Below are positions 25,109 to 33,583 of a stretch of 64,000 bases of DNA, in pieces (position 1 is the stretch's first letter; every line of letters begins with the position of its first letter). Where the stretch lies: the NCBI GenBank assembly GCA_016887485.1, contig CP069394.1, positions 496,001 through 560,000 on the forward strand, given 5' to 3'. The translations under genes were made by a program, and so were the position numbers. This DNA comes from Chloroflexota bacterium (lineage in GTDB: Bacteria; Chloroflexota; Anaerolineae; Anaerolineales; Anaerolineaceae). The notes beneath the pieces were generated by a model. The model made no database searches and was not told the origin of the DNA. It saw nothing but the letters and a program-made list of their open reading frames with translations.

Positions 25109-25833
25109 AAAATGAACTGAAGACTAAAAAGAAGATTGAGAAGAAGTCCACTAACGTACTGGGTTGGATAGCCACTGTCCTGACCCCTTTAGCGATCTTA
25201 ATGATTGTTATCAGGGTATTGATTACTCCGGCATTTGCCAAGATTGAATATAAGATGCCTGGTTTCCCGGAAGATCCTTATGGTTTCACATTGGAAGATC
25301 GTTTAACCTGGTCGGAGCCCTCCATTACCTATTTGGTAAATTCAAAAGGTATCGAATACCTTCAGGATCTATCTTTTGATGATGGGACGCCGATTTACAA
25401 TGCTGATGAACTGAGTCACATGGAAGATGTAAAGCATGTGATCACCTGGATGCGAACCGTGATCTCGGTTTTGATGTTGGCTTTGGTGTGGATCACGTAT
25501 GTTGTTGTGAAAAATGGAAAGCGGCTCGAGATGTTGGTGGCATTTAAGCGGGGAGCCTGGGCCACGATTGGTTTAATCGCTCTCATCTTGGTCTTTGTGA
25601 CCTTGGCATTTAATCAACTCTTCACCTGGTTCCATATGATCTTTTTTGATAGCGGAACCTGGATGTTCTACACCTCAGACACGCTTATTCGGCTCTTCCC
25701 TATGCGTTTCTGGCAGGATGCGTTCATTGCGGTGGGCGTGCTCAGTGTGATTATCAGTATCCTGATCCTGCTGCTGACCCGTCAAAAACCTGAAGTGTCG
25801 GTGAAGAAGAAATCGAAGCCCAAAAAGAGATAA
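25105..25833 (+). CDS. TIGR01906/DUF1461-like integral membrane protein
   Basis: The protein has 242 residues with a very basic start (MKNELKTKKKIEKK) and end (KKKSKPKKR). Four hydrophobic helices lie at about 18-38, 110-133, 148-170 and 212-232. A long extracytoplasmic loop after the first helix carries PSITYLVNSKGIEYL and ADELSHMEDVKHVITW. These segments match the TIGR01906/DUF1461 family of unknown function. It is translationally coupled to the fused synthase upstream. Confidence 0.75.
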   Translation: MKNELKTKKKIEKKSTNVLGWIATVLTPLAILMIVIRVLITPAFAKIEYKMPGFPEDPYGFTLEDRLTWSEPSITYLVNSKGIEYLQDLSFDDGTPIYNADELSHMEDVKHVITWMRTVISVLMLALVWITYVVVKNGKRLEMLVAFKRGAWATIGLIALILVFVTLAFNQLFTWFHMIFFDSGTWMFYTSDTLIRLFPMRFWQDAFIAVGVLSVIISILILLLTRQKPEVSVKKKSKPKKR

Positions 25834-25841
25834 AGGCTAAC

Positions 25842-25876
25842 AAAAAAGCGGCCTCATTTCTGAGGCCGCTTTTTTG
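25842..25876. terminator. Bidirectional intrinsic terminator
   Basis: A perfect stem of AAAAAAGCGGCCTCA with its complement and a TTTC loop separates the convergent DUF1461 and ABC-ATPase genes. Confidence 0.9.
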
Positions 25877-25890
25877 TTTCCTAATTGTGT

Positions 25891-27003
25891 TTAGCGGACA
25901 GCGATCGGATTATCCGGGTTGGCTTTCGGGTCAAAAATATGCATGTTGGCCATATTGAAGACCACTTTGATATCCTCACCCATGCTCACTCTTGTGCGGG
26001 GGTCCACACGGGCAACAAAATTGTGCTTGCCGTGCATCAGATAGAGGAAGATTTCATTACCCATCAACTCGGTCACATCGACCTTGCAATCCACCGGTTC
26101 TGCGATGATGGATGGCGGGGCATATTCAGGATTGTGGATATCTTCTGGGCGAATGCCGAAGATAACTTCCTGATCCACCATACCTTCATAGACAGCCTGG
26201 CGTTCCTTCGGAACTTTCACTTTGAAGCTATCGAGGTCAACAAACAAATCGTTGCCTTCTTTGACCAGCTTGCCATCGAAGAAGTTCATGGAAGGTGAGC
26301 CAATGAAGCCCGCAACAAACAAATTGGCGGGGAAGTCATATAGCTGTTGGGGGGTGTCTAATTGCTGTAAAACACCTTTATTGAGAACCGCGATCCGGGT
26401 TGCCATGGTCATAGCTTCCGTTTGGTCGTGGGTCACATAAATGAAGGTGGTTTCCAGACGTTTGTGCAGCTTGCTGATCTGGGCACGTGTCTGAACACGC
26501 AGCTTGGCATCCAGGTTAGAGAGCGGTTCGTCGAAGAGGAACACTTTTGGTTCGCGAACGATGGCACGGCCGACAGCTACACGCTGGCGCTGACCACCGG
26601 AGAGTTCACGGGGTTTCCTGTTCAAAAGCTGCTCAATACCGAGGATCTTGGCGGCCTCTTCCACTTTGGTCTTGATCTCGTCTTTGGGGGTTTTGCGGAG
26701 TTTCAAGCCAAATGCCATGTTGTCAAAGACAGACATGTGCGGGTAGAGGGCGTAGGACTGGAAGACCATAGCGATGTCGCGGTCTTTGGGGGCCACGTCA
26801 TTGACGACCTGGTCGCCAATGCGCACATCACCTTCGGTCACTTCTTCGAGCCCTGCGAGGCATCGCAATGCTGTCGTTTTGCCGCAGCCAGAAGGCCCGA
26901 CCAGGACAAGGAATTCCTTGTCTTCGACTTGGATGCACAGGTCGTTCAGCGCTATGACATCGCCGAACTTTTTCCATACATGATCGTACGTTACACTTGC
27001 CAT
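25891..27003 (-). CDS. Sugar ABC transporter ATPase (MalK/UgpC/MsmK type)
   Basis: The 370-residue protein has an ABC domain with Walker A GPSGCGKTTALR, Q loop, signature LSGGQRQRVAVGRA, Walker B VFLFDEPLSNLDAKLR and the switch His in YVTHDQTEA. A C-terminal regulatory/OB (TOBE) region from about 240 includes FGIRPEDIHNPEY. This is the CUT1 carbohydrate-importer class. No permease or binding protein is nearby, so it is probably a shared ATPase like MsmK serving several importers. The start is the ATG after GGAGGAAC; an ATG 13 codons upstream lies inside the -10 promoter element. Confidence 0.9.
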   Translation of the reverse strand: MASVTYDHVWKKFGDVIALNDLCIQVEDKEFLVLVGPSGCGKTTALRCLAGLEEVTEGDVRIGDQVVNDVAPKDRDIAMVFQSYALYPHMSVFDNMAFGLKLRKTPKDEIKTKVEEAAKILGIEQLLNRKPRELSGGQRQRVAVGRAIVREPKVFLFDEPLSNLDAKLRVQTRAQISKLHKRLETTFIYVTHDQTEAMTMATRIAVLNKGVLQQLDTPQQLYDFPANLFVAGFIGSPSMNFFDGKLVKEGNDLFVDLDSFKVKVPKERQAVYEGMVDQEVIFGIRPEDIHNPEYAPPSIIAEPVDCKVDVTELMGNEIFLYLMHGKHNFVARVDPRTRVSMGEDIKVVFNMANMHIFDPKANPDNPIAVR

Positions 27004-27040
27004 AAAAATGTTCCTCCAATCTGAAAAGTTTAGTGGCTCC

Positions 27041-27049
27041 ATTATACCA
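27041..27049 (-). promoter_or_regulatory. Extended -10 promoter of the ABC ATPase gene
   Basis: On the minus strand TGGTATAAT lies about 40 bases before the chosen start. An inverted repeat GTTAGA-N3-TCTAAC at 27078-27092 lies just upstream and may be a sugar-responsive operator. Confidence 0.55.
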
Positions 27050-27110
27050 CTATTGTTTCTTTAGCCATAAAAGCTTGGTTAGATACTCTAACAGTTGCTT
27101 AAAATAAGAA

Positions 27111-27137
27111 CCACCGGCTCTTGTTACAGGCCGGTGG
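27111..27137 (-). terminator. Probable terminator after the FGGY kinase
   Basis: CCACCGGC and GCCGGTGG pair across an 11-base loop, followed on the minus strand by TTCTTATTTT. It would end the long atp-kinase transcript. Confidence 0.6.
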
Positions 27138-27157
27138 CTAAGTCGTTCGTATAATTT

Positions 27158-28849
27158 TTAGCGTTGCTTTTTCTCGAGAATGGCTGAACGCAGGTTATTA
27201 AGTCGCTTCATAGCGTCATTATGCCCATAGCCAAAGTAGTCATGCAGCAAGGTATATTCAGAGTAAAGACGGTTATAGGTTTTCTTGTCGTTATTGTTGG
27301 GCAGGAACGTCTTGATCATCAAGTGAGCCATTTTCTGGCTTGCATCCTGAATGGTGGCGTAACCACCATTTTCTACCCCTGCCGCCACAGCAGCATACAT
27401 CGCGGCGCCCATTGCTGAAGAGTGGGGGCAGTCCGCCACTTTGATCTCCATCCGGGTAACATCTGCCAGGATTTTCAACAGGAGTTGATTCTGCATGGGG
27501 GCACCGCCGGAGACAATGATCTCATTGATCGGGATGCCGCTGGCGATGAAAGTTTCAATGATCTTGCGAGTGCCATAGGCTGAGGCTTCAAGGAGTGCCC
27601 TGTAGATTTCTTCCGGTTTGGTTTTAAGGTTATAGCCTAGGATCAGGCCCGACAGGTCATCATCGACCAGGATGCTGCGGTTGCCGTTCCACCAATCCAG
27701 CGCAATTAGGCCGGATTCTGCGGGTTCAAGGGCTGAGGCCTTTTCTTCCAGGTATTCAAAAATGCTGATCTTGCGTCTGCGGGCTTCTTTCGCATATTCT
27801 TCGGGAACAGCGTTTTCCATGAACCACGCAAATTGATCACCGCCGCTGGCCTGTCCGGCTTCATAGCCGATGTAGTCGGGGATGATCCCATCCCGAACCA
27901 TGCCAACCATCCCCGGTACACGATATTCTTTTTTGGAAAGTACCATATGGACGAAACGAGTGCCGAGGAGGATGGCCATATTGCCGGGCTCGACGACACC
28001 AGCCGCTGGAACAGCAGCCTGGTTGTTCATCATGCCGGTGGCAACGGGGATTCCCGGATTGAGTTTGAGCCAATGGGCGGCTTCTTCGTTGAGCTCACCC
28101 ACTTTTTGACCAAGAGGGGAGATCTCACGAGACATTTTTTCATCTACGACATTGGCCAAGGCGGGATCGAGTGAGGAGAAGAAAGTCTCCAGGGGGAAAC
28201 CTTCCACCGTGGACCAAAGCGCTTTATAACCGGCTGCGGTGATGCTGCGGGATTCAACTCCGGTGAGCTGCCATGTGATCCAATCACAGCCTTCAATTAA
28301 CCGATCGGCGGCATTGTAAATGGATGAAGACTCGTCGTAGGTTTCCCACACCTTCGGGAAAAACCATTCTGCATTGATCCGTCCACCGTAACGATCCAGG
28401 AAAGTCTCGAAGCGATCTGCAGCTAGTTCCGTGATCCTGTCAGCTTTATCTTTAGCGGCTGTATGCCGTCCGATTTTCGGCCAGGCATTGGGATCATCTT
28501 TATAATCATCCAGTAGGGCCAGGGGCGTGCCGTCTTCGGTGGTTGGGATCAGGGTTGAATCCGCAAAGCTGACGCCAATGCCGATCACCTGAGAGGCGTC
28601 AATATTGTTTCCTTTGAGAAGCTTGGGAACGATCCGCTTGAGGGCGGTGATGTAATCCCGAGGGTGATGCAGAGCCCATCCGGGAGCGAGTTCGATATTA
28701 GAATCGGGAAGCTTATCAGTAATGATGCCGTGGGTATATTGATATTCTTCTACATTGGCACATTTTCCATTACTGACATTCACCAGAAGCGCTGTCACAA
28801 TTTCGTTGCCAAATTCAATGCCTATGGTGAATTTACTCTTTCCGCTCAA
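27158..28849 (-). CDS. FGGY family carbohydrate kinase, ribulokinase-like
   Basis: The protein has 563 residues. It is best started at TTG, six bases after AAGGAG, giving MSGKSKFTIGIEFGNE. The N domain has the ATP/phosphate loop GIEFGNEIVTALL. The ribulokinase-like GVSFADSTLIPT and HTAAKDKADRITE segments and the C-domain signature IIVSGGAPMQNQLLLKILADV are present. Length and these blocks fit AraB more than glycerol or xylulose kinase, so it probably phosphorylates L-ribulose or a related ketose. No other arabinose genes are visible. It begins only 38 bases after atpG on the same strand, so it is likely read from the ATPase operon. Confidence 0.82.
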   Translation of the reverse strand: MSGKSKFTIGIEFGNEIVTALLVNVSNGKCANVEEYQYTHGIITDKLPDSNIELAPGWALHHPRDYITALKRIVPKLLKGNNIDASQVIGIGVSFADSTLIPTTEDGTPLALLDDYKDDPNAWPKIGRHTAAKDKADRITELAADRFETFLDRYGGRINAEWFFPKVWETYDESSSIYNAADRLIEGCDWITWQLTGVESRSITAAGYKALWSTVEGFPLETFFSSLDPALANVVDEKMSREISPLGQKVGELNEEAAHWLKLNPGIPVATGMMNNQAAVPAAGVVEPGNMAILLGTRFVHMVLSKKEYRVPGMVGMVRDGIIPDYIGYEAGQASGGDQFAWFMENAVPEEYAKEARRRKISIFEYLEEKASALEPAESGLIALDWWNGNRSILVDDDLSGLILGYNLKTKPEEIYRALLEASAYGTRKIIETFIASGIPINEIIVSGGAPMQNQLLLKILADVTRMEIKVADCPHSSAMGAAMYAAVAAGVENGGYATIQDASQKMAHLMIKTFLPNNNDKKTYNRLYSEYTLLHDYFGYGHNDAMKRLNNLRSAILEKKQR

Positions 28850-28887
28850 GGTGTTCTCCTTACGTAAACCTGTCAAAAAAATTAATA

Positions 28888-29781
28888 CTACTTATTATCT
28901 ATTAAACCGGCCCCAATCGCAAGTTCTTGCATTTCGCGAGTAATTTTTCGCTTTCGTTCAATATTTAGTTCCCGGTTGAGGTTGGTGATAATGTCATCTG
29001 AATTCTTCTTGGCCTCCTCCATCAGGAGGAAACGAGAGGAATGTTCGGCAATAGCTGATTCTAATAATGCCCGATAGAAGGTGGATGCGATGAAATGGGC
29101 CTTGATCTGGTCATAAATGCCCTGTGGATCGGTTTCTATGATGGGTGGCGGCCAGGGCAGGTCAGCAGTAATTTCTGATGTACCCTGGTCGGTCAGGTCG
29201 AATGGCAATAAAGTGGTTTTGGCAAATTGGATTTGTCCATCGCCATTTTTCTGCTGGTACAAGACGGTTAATTGATCGAATTTGCCTTCCTCAAATTTAA
29301 CAATCCATTGCTGCGTGGTCAAATAAGCCCGTCGGTAAGAATTCAGGAAGTCTGAATCCAGCATAACTGACCAATCCGGTGTCAAACCACTTGCTTTTAG
29401 CGCGTGGTTCATCCGTGAGCCAATGGCCCAGATTTGAGCAGGTGGGGTGGGCTGCTCCTCCATCCATTCTTTGGCGTCCGCAACCAGGTTTTCATTAAAT
29501 TTACCGCACAGTCCCCGCTCAGTGCCAATCAGCAAGGCGATGTTTCTGCCTGCCGCATCCACCTGTTGATGTATACTTTTTGGCTTACCGTATTTTGCGG
29601 TTAGTGGGGAGACCTGTCTGAGGATTTGGCGGTAATTTTCCTGAAAATCCGCCAGCCGGTTGAGTTTATTTTGGGCCATTTGCCAGGTGCCCATTGATAT
29701 AGTCCGCAACGCGCCTAAGAGAGGCTCAATAGCCTGCAGATTACTCAACCTGGCAACGATCCTCTCGTACGACTGGCTCAT
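28888..29781 (-). CDS. atpG: N-type F-ATPase subunit gamma
   Basis: This is the central rotor shaft of F1. The 297 residues have the N-terminal helix of gamma (MSQSYERIVARLSNLQAIEP), the middle IGTERGLCGKFNENL segment and the C-terminal coiled-coil helix (ALLESAIAEHSSRFLLMEEAKKN ... NIERKRKITREMQEL, each part within known gamma patterns). It is the last ATPase gene of the operon and is separated from atpA by the PII-like gene. The sequence is rather divergent, as N-type gamma subunits are. Confidence 0.92.
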   Translation of the reverse strand: MSQSYERIVARLSNLQAIEPLLGALRTISMGTWQMAQNKLNRLADFQENYRQILRQVSPLTAKYGKPKSIHQQVDAAGRNIALLIGTERGLCGKFNENLVADAKEWMEEQPTPPAQIWAIGSRMNHALKASGLTPDWSVMLDSDFLNSYRRAYLTTQQWIVKFEEGKFDQLTVLYQQKNGDGQIQFAKTTLLPFDLTDQGTSEITADLPWPPPIIETDPQGIYDQIKAHFIASTFYRALLESAIAEHSSRFLLMEEAKKNSDDIITNLNRELNIERKRKITREMQELAIGAGLIDNK

Positions 29782-29787
29782 AATGAT

Positions 29788-30108
29788 TTAGAAAGTCTCA
29801 ATCCTGTCCACATCCCAAATGAAAGCCACCGCACCGCCAAGATCAGCGGTCACCGGCTTGCTGCCCATTGAGAGGGGGTCTTCGGTCGTTTGAGGATTCA
29901 TTTCCACTTTGGTCCGGCAATGCGTTTTGATGATGCTCAGGACCTCATCCAATTCGATCTCCTTCACTGCAATGAAAAGCGATTTCTGACTTTGCCGCAG
30001 CATACCGCCGCGAGTTTCAGCATATGTGGCGGTATGGCCTGCATTGATCAGGGCATCCAGGACAGGCTCAGCATTATTGGATGGCACAACTACCATCACC
30101 ATCTTCAT
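29788..30108 (-). CDS. Divergent DarA/PstA-like (PII-fold, cyclic-di-AMP receptor family) protein in the ATPase operon
   Basis: The protein has 106 residues. It aligns along its whole length with the DUF970 / DarA-PstA family: MKMVMVVVP start, LDALINAGHTAT, ETRGGMLRQSQKSLFIAV, VDEVL-type helix (LDEVLSIIKTHC) and C-terminal GGAVAFIWDVDRIETF. Family proteins are PII-like trimers that bind c-di-AMP. Recalled ligand contacts of DarA are only partly kept: the Arg near residue 26 is Thr and the Asn near 41 is Gln, while Thr28 and the GG turn remain. The start overlaps the atpA stop by four bases (ATGA) and atpG follows after 6 bases, so the gene is embedded and translationally coupled. A role in sensing a nucleotide for the ATPase is inference. 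Confidence 0.85.
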   Translation of the reverse strand: MKMVMVVVPSNNAEPVLDALINAGHTATYAETRGGMLRQSQKSLFIAVKEIELDEVLSIIKTHCRTKVEMNPQTTEDPLSMGSKPVTADLGGAVAFIWDVDRIETF

Positions 30109-31784
30109 TGGCTCGCACCTTTCTCTTGCAACCAGGCCTGGCTGAATTCATCCAGTGCCCGGGTCAACTGTTCTTCAATCGTGTCAGTCAACTCACCTTC
30201 ATTTTCAATCTCGTCCATCAGCTTGGTTTCATGTTCAATGAAATGATAGGCGAGTTTATTTTTGAATTTCGCCATCTGCCGCAGGGGCATCCTGTCCAGA
30301 TAGCCATGATTGAGCGCATAGAGGATCACCACTGTACCCGCAAAGGTGATCGGTTCATGCGGTTTCTGTTTCAGGACGGCCAAAATCTTTTGGCCTTTTT
30401 GAATTTGTTTGCGAGTGGCTTCGTCAACCTCTGTGCCAAAACGGGTGAAATGCTCCACTTCCTGATATTGGGAAAGTTCAAGTTTCAGGTCGCCTACCAG
30501 ATTTCGGATGGCGGGTCTTTGAGCCGCTCCGCCCACTCGAGAGACAGACCGGCCGATATCAATGGCGGGTTTCCGTCCCTGGTTGAACAGGTTGGTATCC
30601 AGCACGATTTGACCATCAGTGATGGAGATCAGGTTGGTGGGGATGTAGCCGGAGATGTTGCCGTTTTGTGTTGTAGCAATTGGCAGCGCTGTGATCGAGC
30701 CGCCACCCTCACTTTGATCCAACTTGCAGGCCCTTTCCAGTAGGCGGGAATGCAGGTAGAAGATGTCGCCCGGGTAGGCTTCACGGCCAGGTGGGCGGCG
30801 AAGAAGCAGGCTGAGTTCTCGATAGGCATCGGCATGTTTGGTTAGGTCATCAAAGACCACCAGGACATCCATGCCCAGATCGAGGAAATATTCCGCCAGG
30901 GTCATGCCGGCATAGGGTGCAAGATAACGCAGGGCGGGCTGGTCATCGGGACTGCTGAGGAGGACAGCTGTGCGTTCCAGCATCTCGTGCTTTCGCAGGG
31001 TTTGGATAACTGATAGGGTAGATGATTTCTTTTGACCGATGGCAACATAAATGCATCGGACATCGCTCTGTTTTTGGCTGAGGATGGCATCAATTGCCAG
31101 GGTGGTTTTCCCGGTCTGCCGGTCACCGAGGATCAGTTCCCGCTGACCGCGGCCAATGGGGAACAGAGTATCAATCAACTTCGTGCCGGTGAAAAGGGAT
31201 TCATTTACTGGAGAGCGTTCAATCACCCCATGGGCCACCCGAGAAAGGAAACGATATTCACTGACTTCAATCGGAGCGTCTTTTACTAAGGGATTACCCA
31301 AAGGATCGATAACTCTTCCCAAAAAAGCGCTTCCAACCGGGATTCTCAGGCGGTCGCCGGTAGCTTGGACGAGGTCTCCACCTCGGATGCCTTTCTCAGA
31401 ACCCAACATGATCAGATCAACACTTTTTTGTTCCAGGTTGAGCGCCATGCCTTCAACCCCGGTGGGGAAGGTGACGATCTCGTCAATGCTGACATTGGGC
31501 AAGCCGGAAACTGTAGCAACGCCGTTGCCGATGTGCTGCACGGTGCCAACATCACGAAAACGCACCCGGCTGGGAAGGTCGGATGACTTTTCTTCAAGGG
31601 TAGAGATCAGGCTCTTGATCTTCTTCTTGGTCAGGTTCGCGCCGTTCTTGGAGATTTTGTTCCGAACGGATTTTATGAATCCTTCCGTGGAAGGGGTCAG
31701 CCTTGAGCGGTTTTCTAATTCCTCGGAAAAGCCCTCAAGGTGTTTTCCTAAATCCCGCGGTACCTGGGGATCACTGCTTTCCAT
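30105..31784 (-). CDS. atpA: N-type F-ATPase subunit alpha
   Basis: This is the non-catalytic nucleotide-binding subunit of F1. The chosen ATG (MESSDPQVPR) follows GGAGG by nine bases and gives 559 residues; an ATG ten codons further up lacks a ribosome site. Walker A is GDRQTGKTTLAIDAIL, the Walker B region is VLVVFDDLTKHADAYREL, and the alpha signature PAIDIGRSVSRVGGAAQ is complete. About 70 residues precede the RDVGTVQHIGNGVATVSG barrel, more than in standard alpha. That helical extension is typical of the divergent N-ATPase group. It overlaps atpF by 14 bases. Confidence 0.95.
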   Translation of the reverse strand: MESSDPQVPRDLGKHLEGFSEELENRSRLTPSTEGFIKSVRNKISKNGANLTKKKIKSLISTLEEKSSDLPSRVRFRDVGTVQHIGNGVATVSGLPNVSIDEIVTFPTGVEGMALNLEQKSVDLIMLGSEKGIRGGDLVQATGDRLRIPVGSAFLGRVIDPLGNPLVKDAPIEVSEYRFLSRVAHGVIERSPVNESLFTGTKLIDTLFPIGRGQRELILGDRQTGKTTLAIDAILSQKQSDVRCIYVAIGQKKSSTLSVIQTLRKHEMLERTAVLLSSPDDQPALRYLAPYAGMTLAEYFLDLGMDVLVVFDDLTKHADAYRELSLLLRRPPGREAYPGDIFYLHSRLLERACKLDQSEGGGSITALPIATTQNGNISGYIPTNLISITDGQIVLDTNLFNQGRKPAIDIGRSVSRVGGAAQRPAIRNLVGDLKLELSQYQEVEHFTRFGTEVDEATRKQIQKGQKILAVLKQKPHEPITFAGTVVILYALNHGYLDRMPLRQMAKFKNKLAYHFIEHETKLMDEIENEGELTDTIEEQLTRALDEFSQAWLQEKGASQ

Positions 31785-32556
31785 CAAGGTTTTCCTCCAG
31801 GGCAGCAGCGACATCTGATTTCAATTCAGACAATTCCATCGCAAGCGTATTTTCAACCACAAGATCACCCATCCGGACTCGGATGCCGGTGATCAATTTG
31901 GGATCAATATTGATCTCCATATTGACATTGCTATCCGCCAGCGCACTGAAAGTACGGATGAGGTTGCGCTGCTGGTCAGGGGTCAATTCCTTGGCAGAGG
32001 TCACGAACACGGTGGGTGTACGGCCTGCCAGGGATTCGCGGATGGCGTGCACCTGCCGCATATCGGTCTTGCCCAGTTCCCAAATTTCATGAGTCAACTC
32101 ATCAATGAAGTTGTCGTGAATGACATCGGGCGCAGCTTTGGCAAGCACCTGACCGGAGATGTCGAGGATTGAATTGACCAATTCGTCCTGCAGTTGCGCG
32201 ACCTCCTGCTGCTGGCGTTTTTGCGCCTCACGCTCCGCTTCTCCGAGGATATGTTCTGCCTCAAGATGCGTGGCTTCCAAGAGTGTTTTACTTTGTTCCT
32301 GAGCCTTTTGGTAGGCTTCCTGAAGCCGGTCATCAATTTCGGAATCAATAGCTGCCAGCCGCTGGTTGATCTCTTCAAGTTTCAGGGCGGCTTCTGCTTC
32401 TTCCAATCTGGCTTCCTCCAACAGAGCTTCTCTTTCAGCGGCGCGTTCATTCATCCTCTTGACCGTTGGCTTGAAGAGCAAGAAATACAGGACGACCGCA
32501 AGGACAAGGAAGTTTATTACCTGAGCGACGATTGTTACAACATCAAATTCAAGCAT
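31771..32556 (-). CDS. atpF: N-type F-ATPase subunit b with delta-like C domain
   Basis: The protein has 261 residues. One membrane helix (about 8-28, VAQVINFLVLAVVLYFLLF) is followed by a long charged coiled coil (about 35-150) as in b subunits. From about residue 185 the sequence VFVTSAKELTPDQQRNLI ... IDPKLITGIRVRMGDLVVE matches the C domain of the delta/OSCP subunit. The operon has no separate delta gene, so this b-delta fusion should serve as the whole peripheral stalk link to F1. This layout is known for N-ATPases. Confidence 0.9.
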   Translation of the reverse strand: MLEFDVVTIVAQVINFLVLAVVLYFLLFKPTVKRMNERAAEREALLEEARLEEAEAALKLEEINQRLAAIDSEIDDRLQEAYQKAQEQSKTLLEATHLEAEHILGEAEREAQKRQQQEVAQLQDELVNSILDISGQVLAKAAPDVIHDNFIDELTHEIWELGKTDMRQVHAIRESLAGRTPTVFVTSAKELTPDQQRNLIRTFSALADSNVNMEINIDPKLITGIRVRMGDLVVENTLAMELSELKSDVAAALEENLDGKQ

Positions 32557-32588
32557 GGATTATCTCCTTAGAGATCCACAAGAGATAC

Positions 32589-32864
32589 TTATCCAAAGAA
32601 GCGGTCCAACAACGGGTTTCCGAAGATCAGAATCAGCACAACGAGCAATGAATAGATCGCGGTTGATTCCAACAATGCCATCGAGATCAACAGGGTGGTT
32701 CGTAGGTCATTGGCAGAGTCTGGTTGGCGGGTCATGCCTTCCAACGCTTTTTGGACGGCCTTGCCCTCCATCAGCGCCGGGACGACTGAGCCCAGTACGA
32801 TGCCGCCGACGGCAAACATGATGGTGATAAGGGTAATAATGGTTCCAGGGTCTAATTGCCACAT
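32589..32864 (-). CDS. atpE: N-type F-ATPase subunit c (Na+-type rotor)
   Basis: The 91-residue two-helix proteolipid forms the rotor ring. The polar loop is TRQPDSANDL. The outer helix carries Glu66-Ser67-Thr68 and Tyr71 in ALLESTAIYSLL, the Na+-coordinating signature known from Ilyobacter-type c rings. Aligned through the RQP loop, Glu33 takes the place of the helix-1 Gln32 of that site, giving a second carboxylate. Two-carboxylate Na+ sites have been described in Fusobacterium c rings. Na+ coupling is therefore strongly suggested from residues, but not measured. Confidence 0.94.
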   Translation of the reverse strand: MWQLDPGTIITLITIMFAVGGIVLGSVVPALMEGKAVQKALEGMTRQPDSANDLRTTLLISMALLESTAIYSLLVVLILIFGNPLLDRFFG

Positions 32865-32890
32865 AGGATTTAATCCTTTCTAAATGCGTA

Positions 32891-33577
32891 CTATGATTCC
32901 TTCAATTCTTGTTTCATTTGACGACGCTCTTCTTCAACATCAGCAATTTCAATGGCTGATGCGATATACAGAGACGCTAAAACCGTAAAAATATAAGCCT
33001 GGAGGACACCTGTGAGCATGCCCAGTGCAGCCAGGGGCAGCGGGACGATGAAGGGGATCAGTGAGAAGATGATTGCTACTACCAGGTCCGTGCTGAGAAC
33101 ATTGCCAAACAGACGGATGGTCAGCGAGAGCGTGCGGGAGAGCTGGCTGACAACCTCCAGGGGGAAGACGAAGATTGGAGAGGCTGTATCCTTGATGTAA
33201 TCCCAGAGCCCTTTTTCCCGAACGCCGTAATAATGGACGGCGAAAAAGACTAATACTGACAAGGCAAGGGTTGTGTTGATGTTGGCAGTGGGGGACACCA
33301 TGAATGGGAAGATGCTGAAAATATTTCCTAGAACGAGGAACAAGGCCAAGGTCCCCAGGAAGGGCAAGAACTGGATGACGCGGACATCTTCGGGCATCAC
33401 GGAAGACACGATGCTATTGATCATTTCAATGATGAACTCACCGATATGGGGCGCGAATTTTCTGATGATGATCGCAATGATTATCAGCATCCCCATCATG
33501 ACCCAGGTTGAAACCACCGTGTCAGTGATGGGTAATCCAAAGAGATAGAATACGACCTGGGGGGCTATCGCCTCCAT
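32891..33577 (-). CDS. atpB: N-type F-ATPase subunit a
   Basis: This 228-residue stator membrane subunit has five to six helices and forms the ion half-channels. The essential arginine lies in SLTIRLFGNVLS (about residue 150). FLPFLGTLALFLVLGNIFSI precedes it as in other a subunits. The C-terminal helix pair is VLQAYIFTVLASLYIASAIE. It is shorter than E. coli subunit a, as in N-ATPases. The gene sits between atpR and atpE. Confidence 0.93.
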   Translation of the reverse strand: MEAIAPQVVFYLFGLPITDTVVSTWVMMGMLIIIAIIIRKFAPHIGEFIIEMINSIVSSVMPEDVRVIQFLPFLGTLALFLVLGNIFSIFPFMVSPTANINTTLALSVLVFFAVHYYGVREKGLWDYIKDTASPIFVFPLEVVSQLSRTLSLTIRLFGNVLSTDLVVAIIFSLIPFIVPLPLAALGMLTGVLQAYIFTVLASLYIASAIEIADVEEERRQMKQELKES

Positions 33578-33583
33578 ATAAAA

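Noticed and set aside
26422-27024. A 200-codon open frame on the plus strand opposite the ABC ATPase
   Set aside because: It is a mirror of the conserved ATPase gene with no recognisable motif or ribosome site.
27004-27042. Upstream ATG of the ABC ATPase
   Set aside because: It falls within the extended -10 element, while the downstream ATG has GGAGGAAC at proper spacing and gives the standard N terminus.
28850-28887. Terminator between atpG and the kinase
   Set aside because: The 38-base gap holds a ribosome site but no hairpin with a T run.
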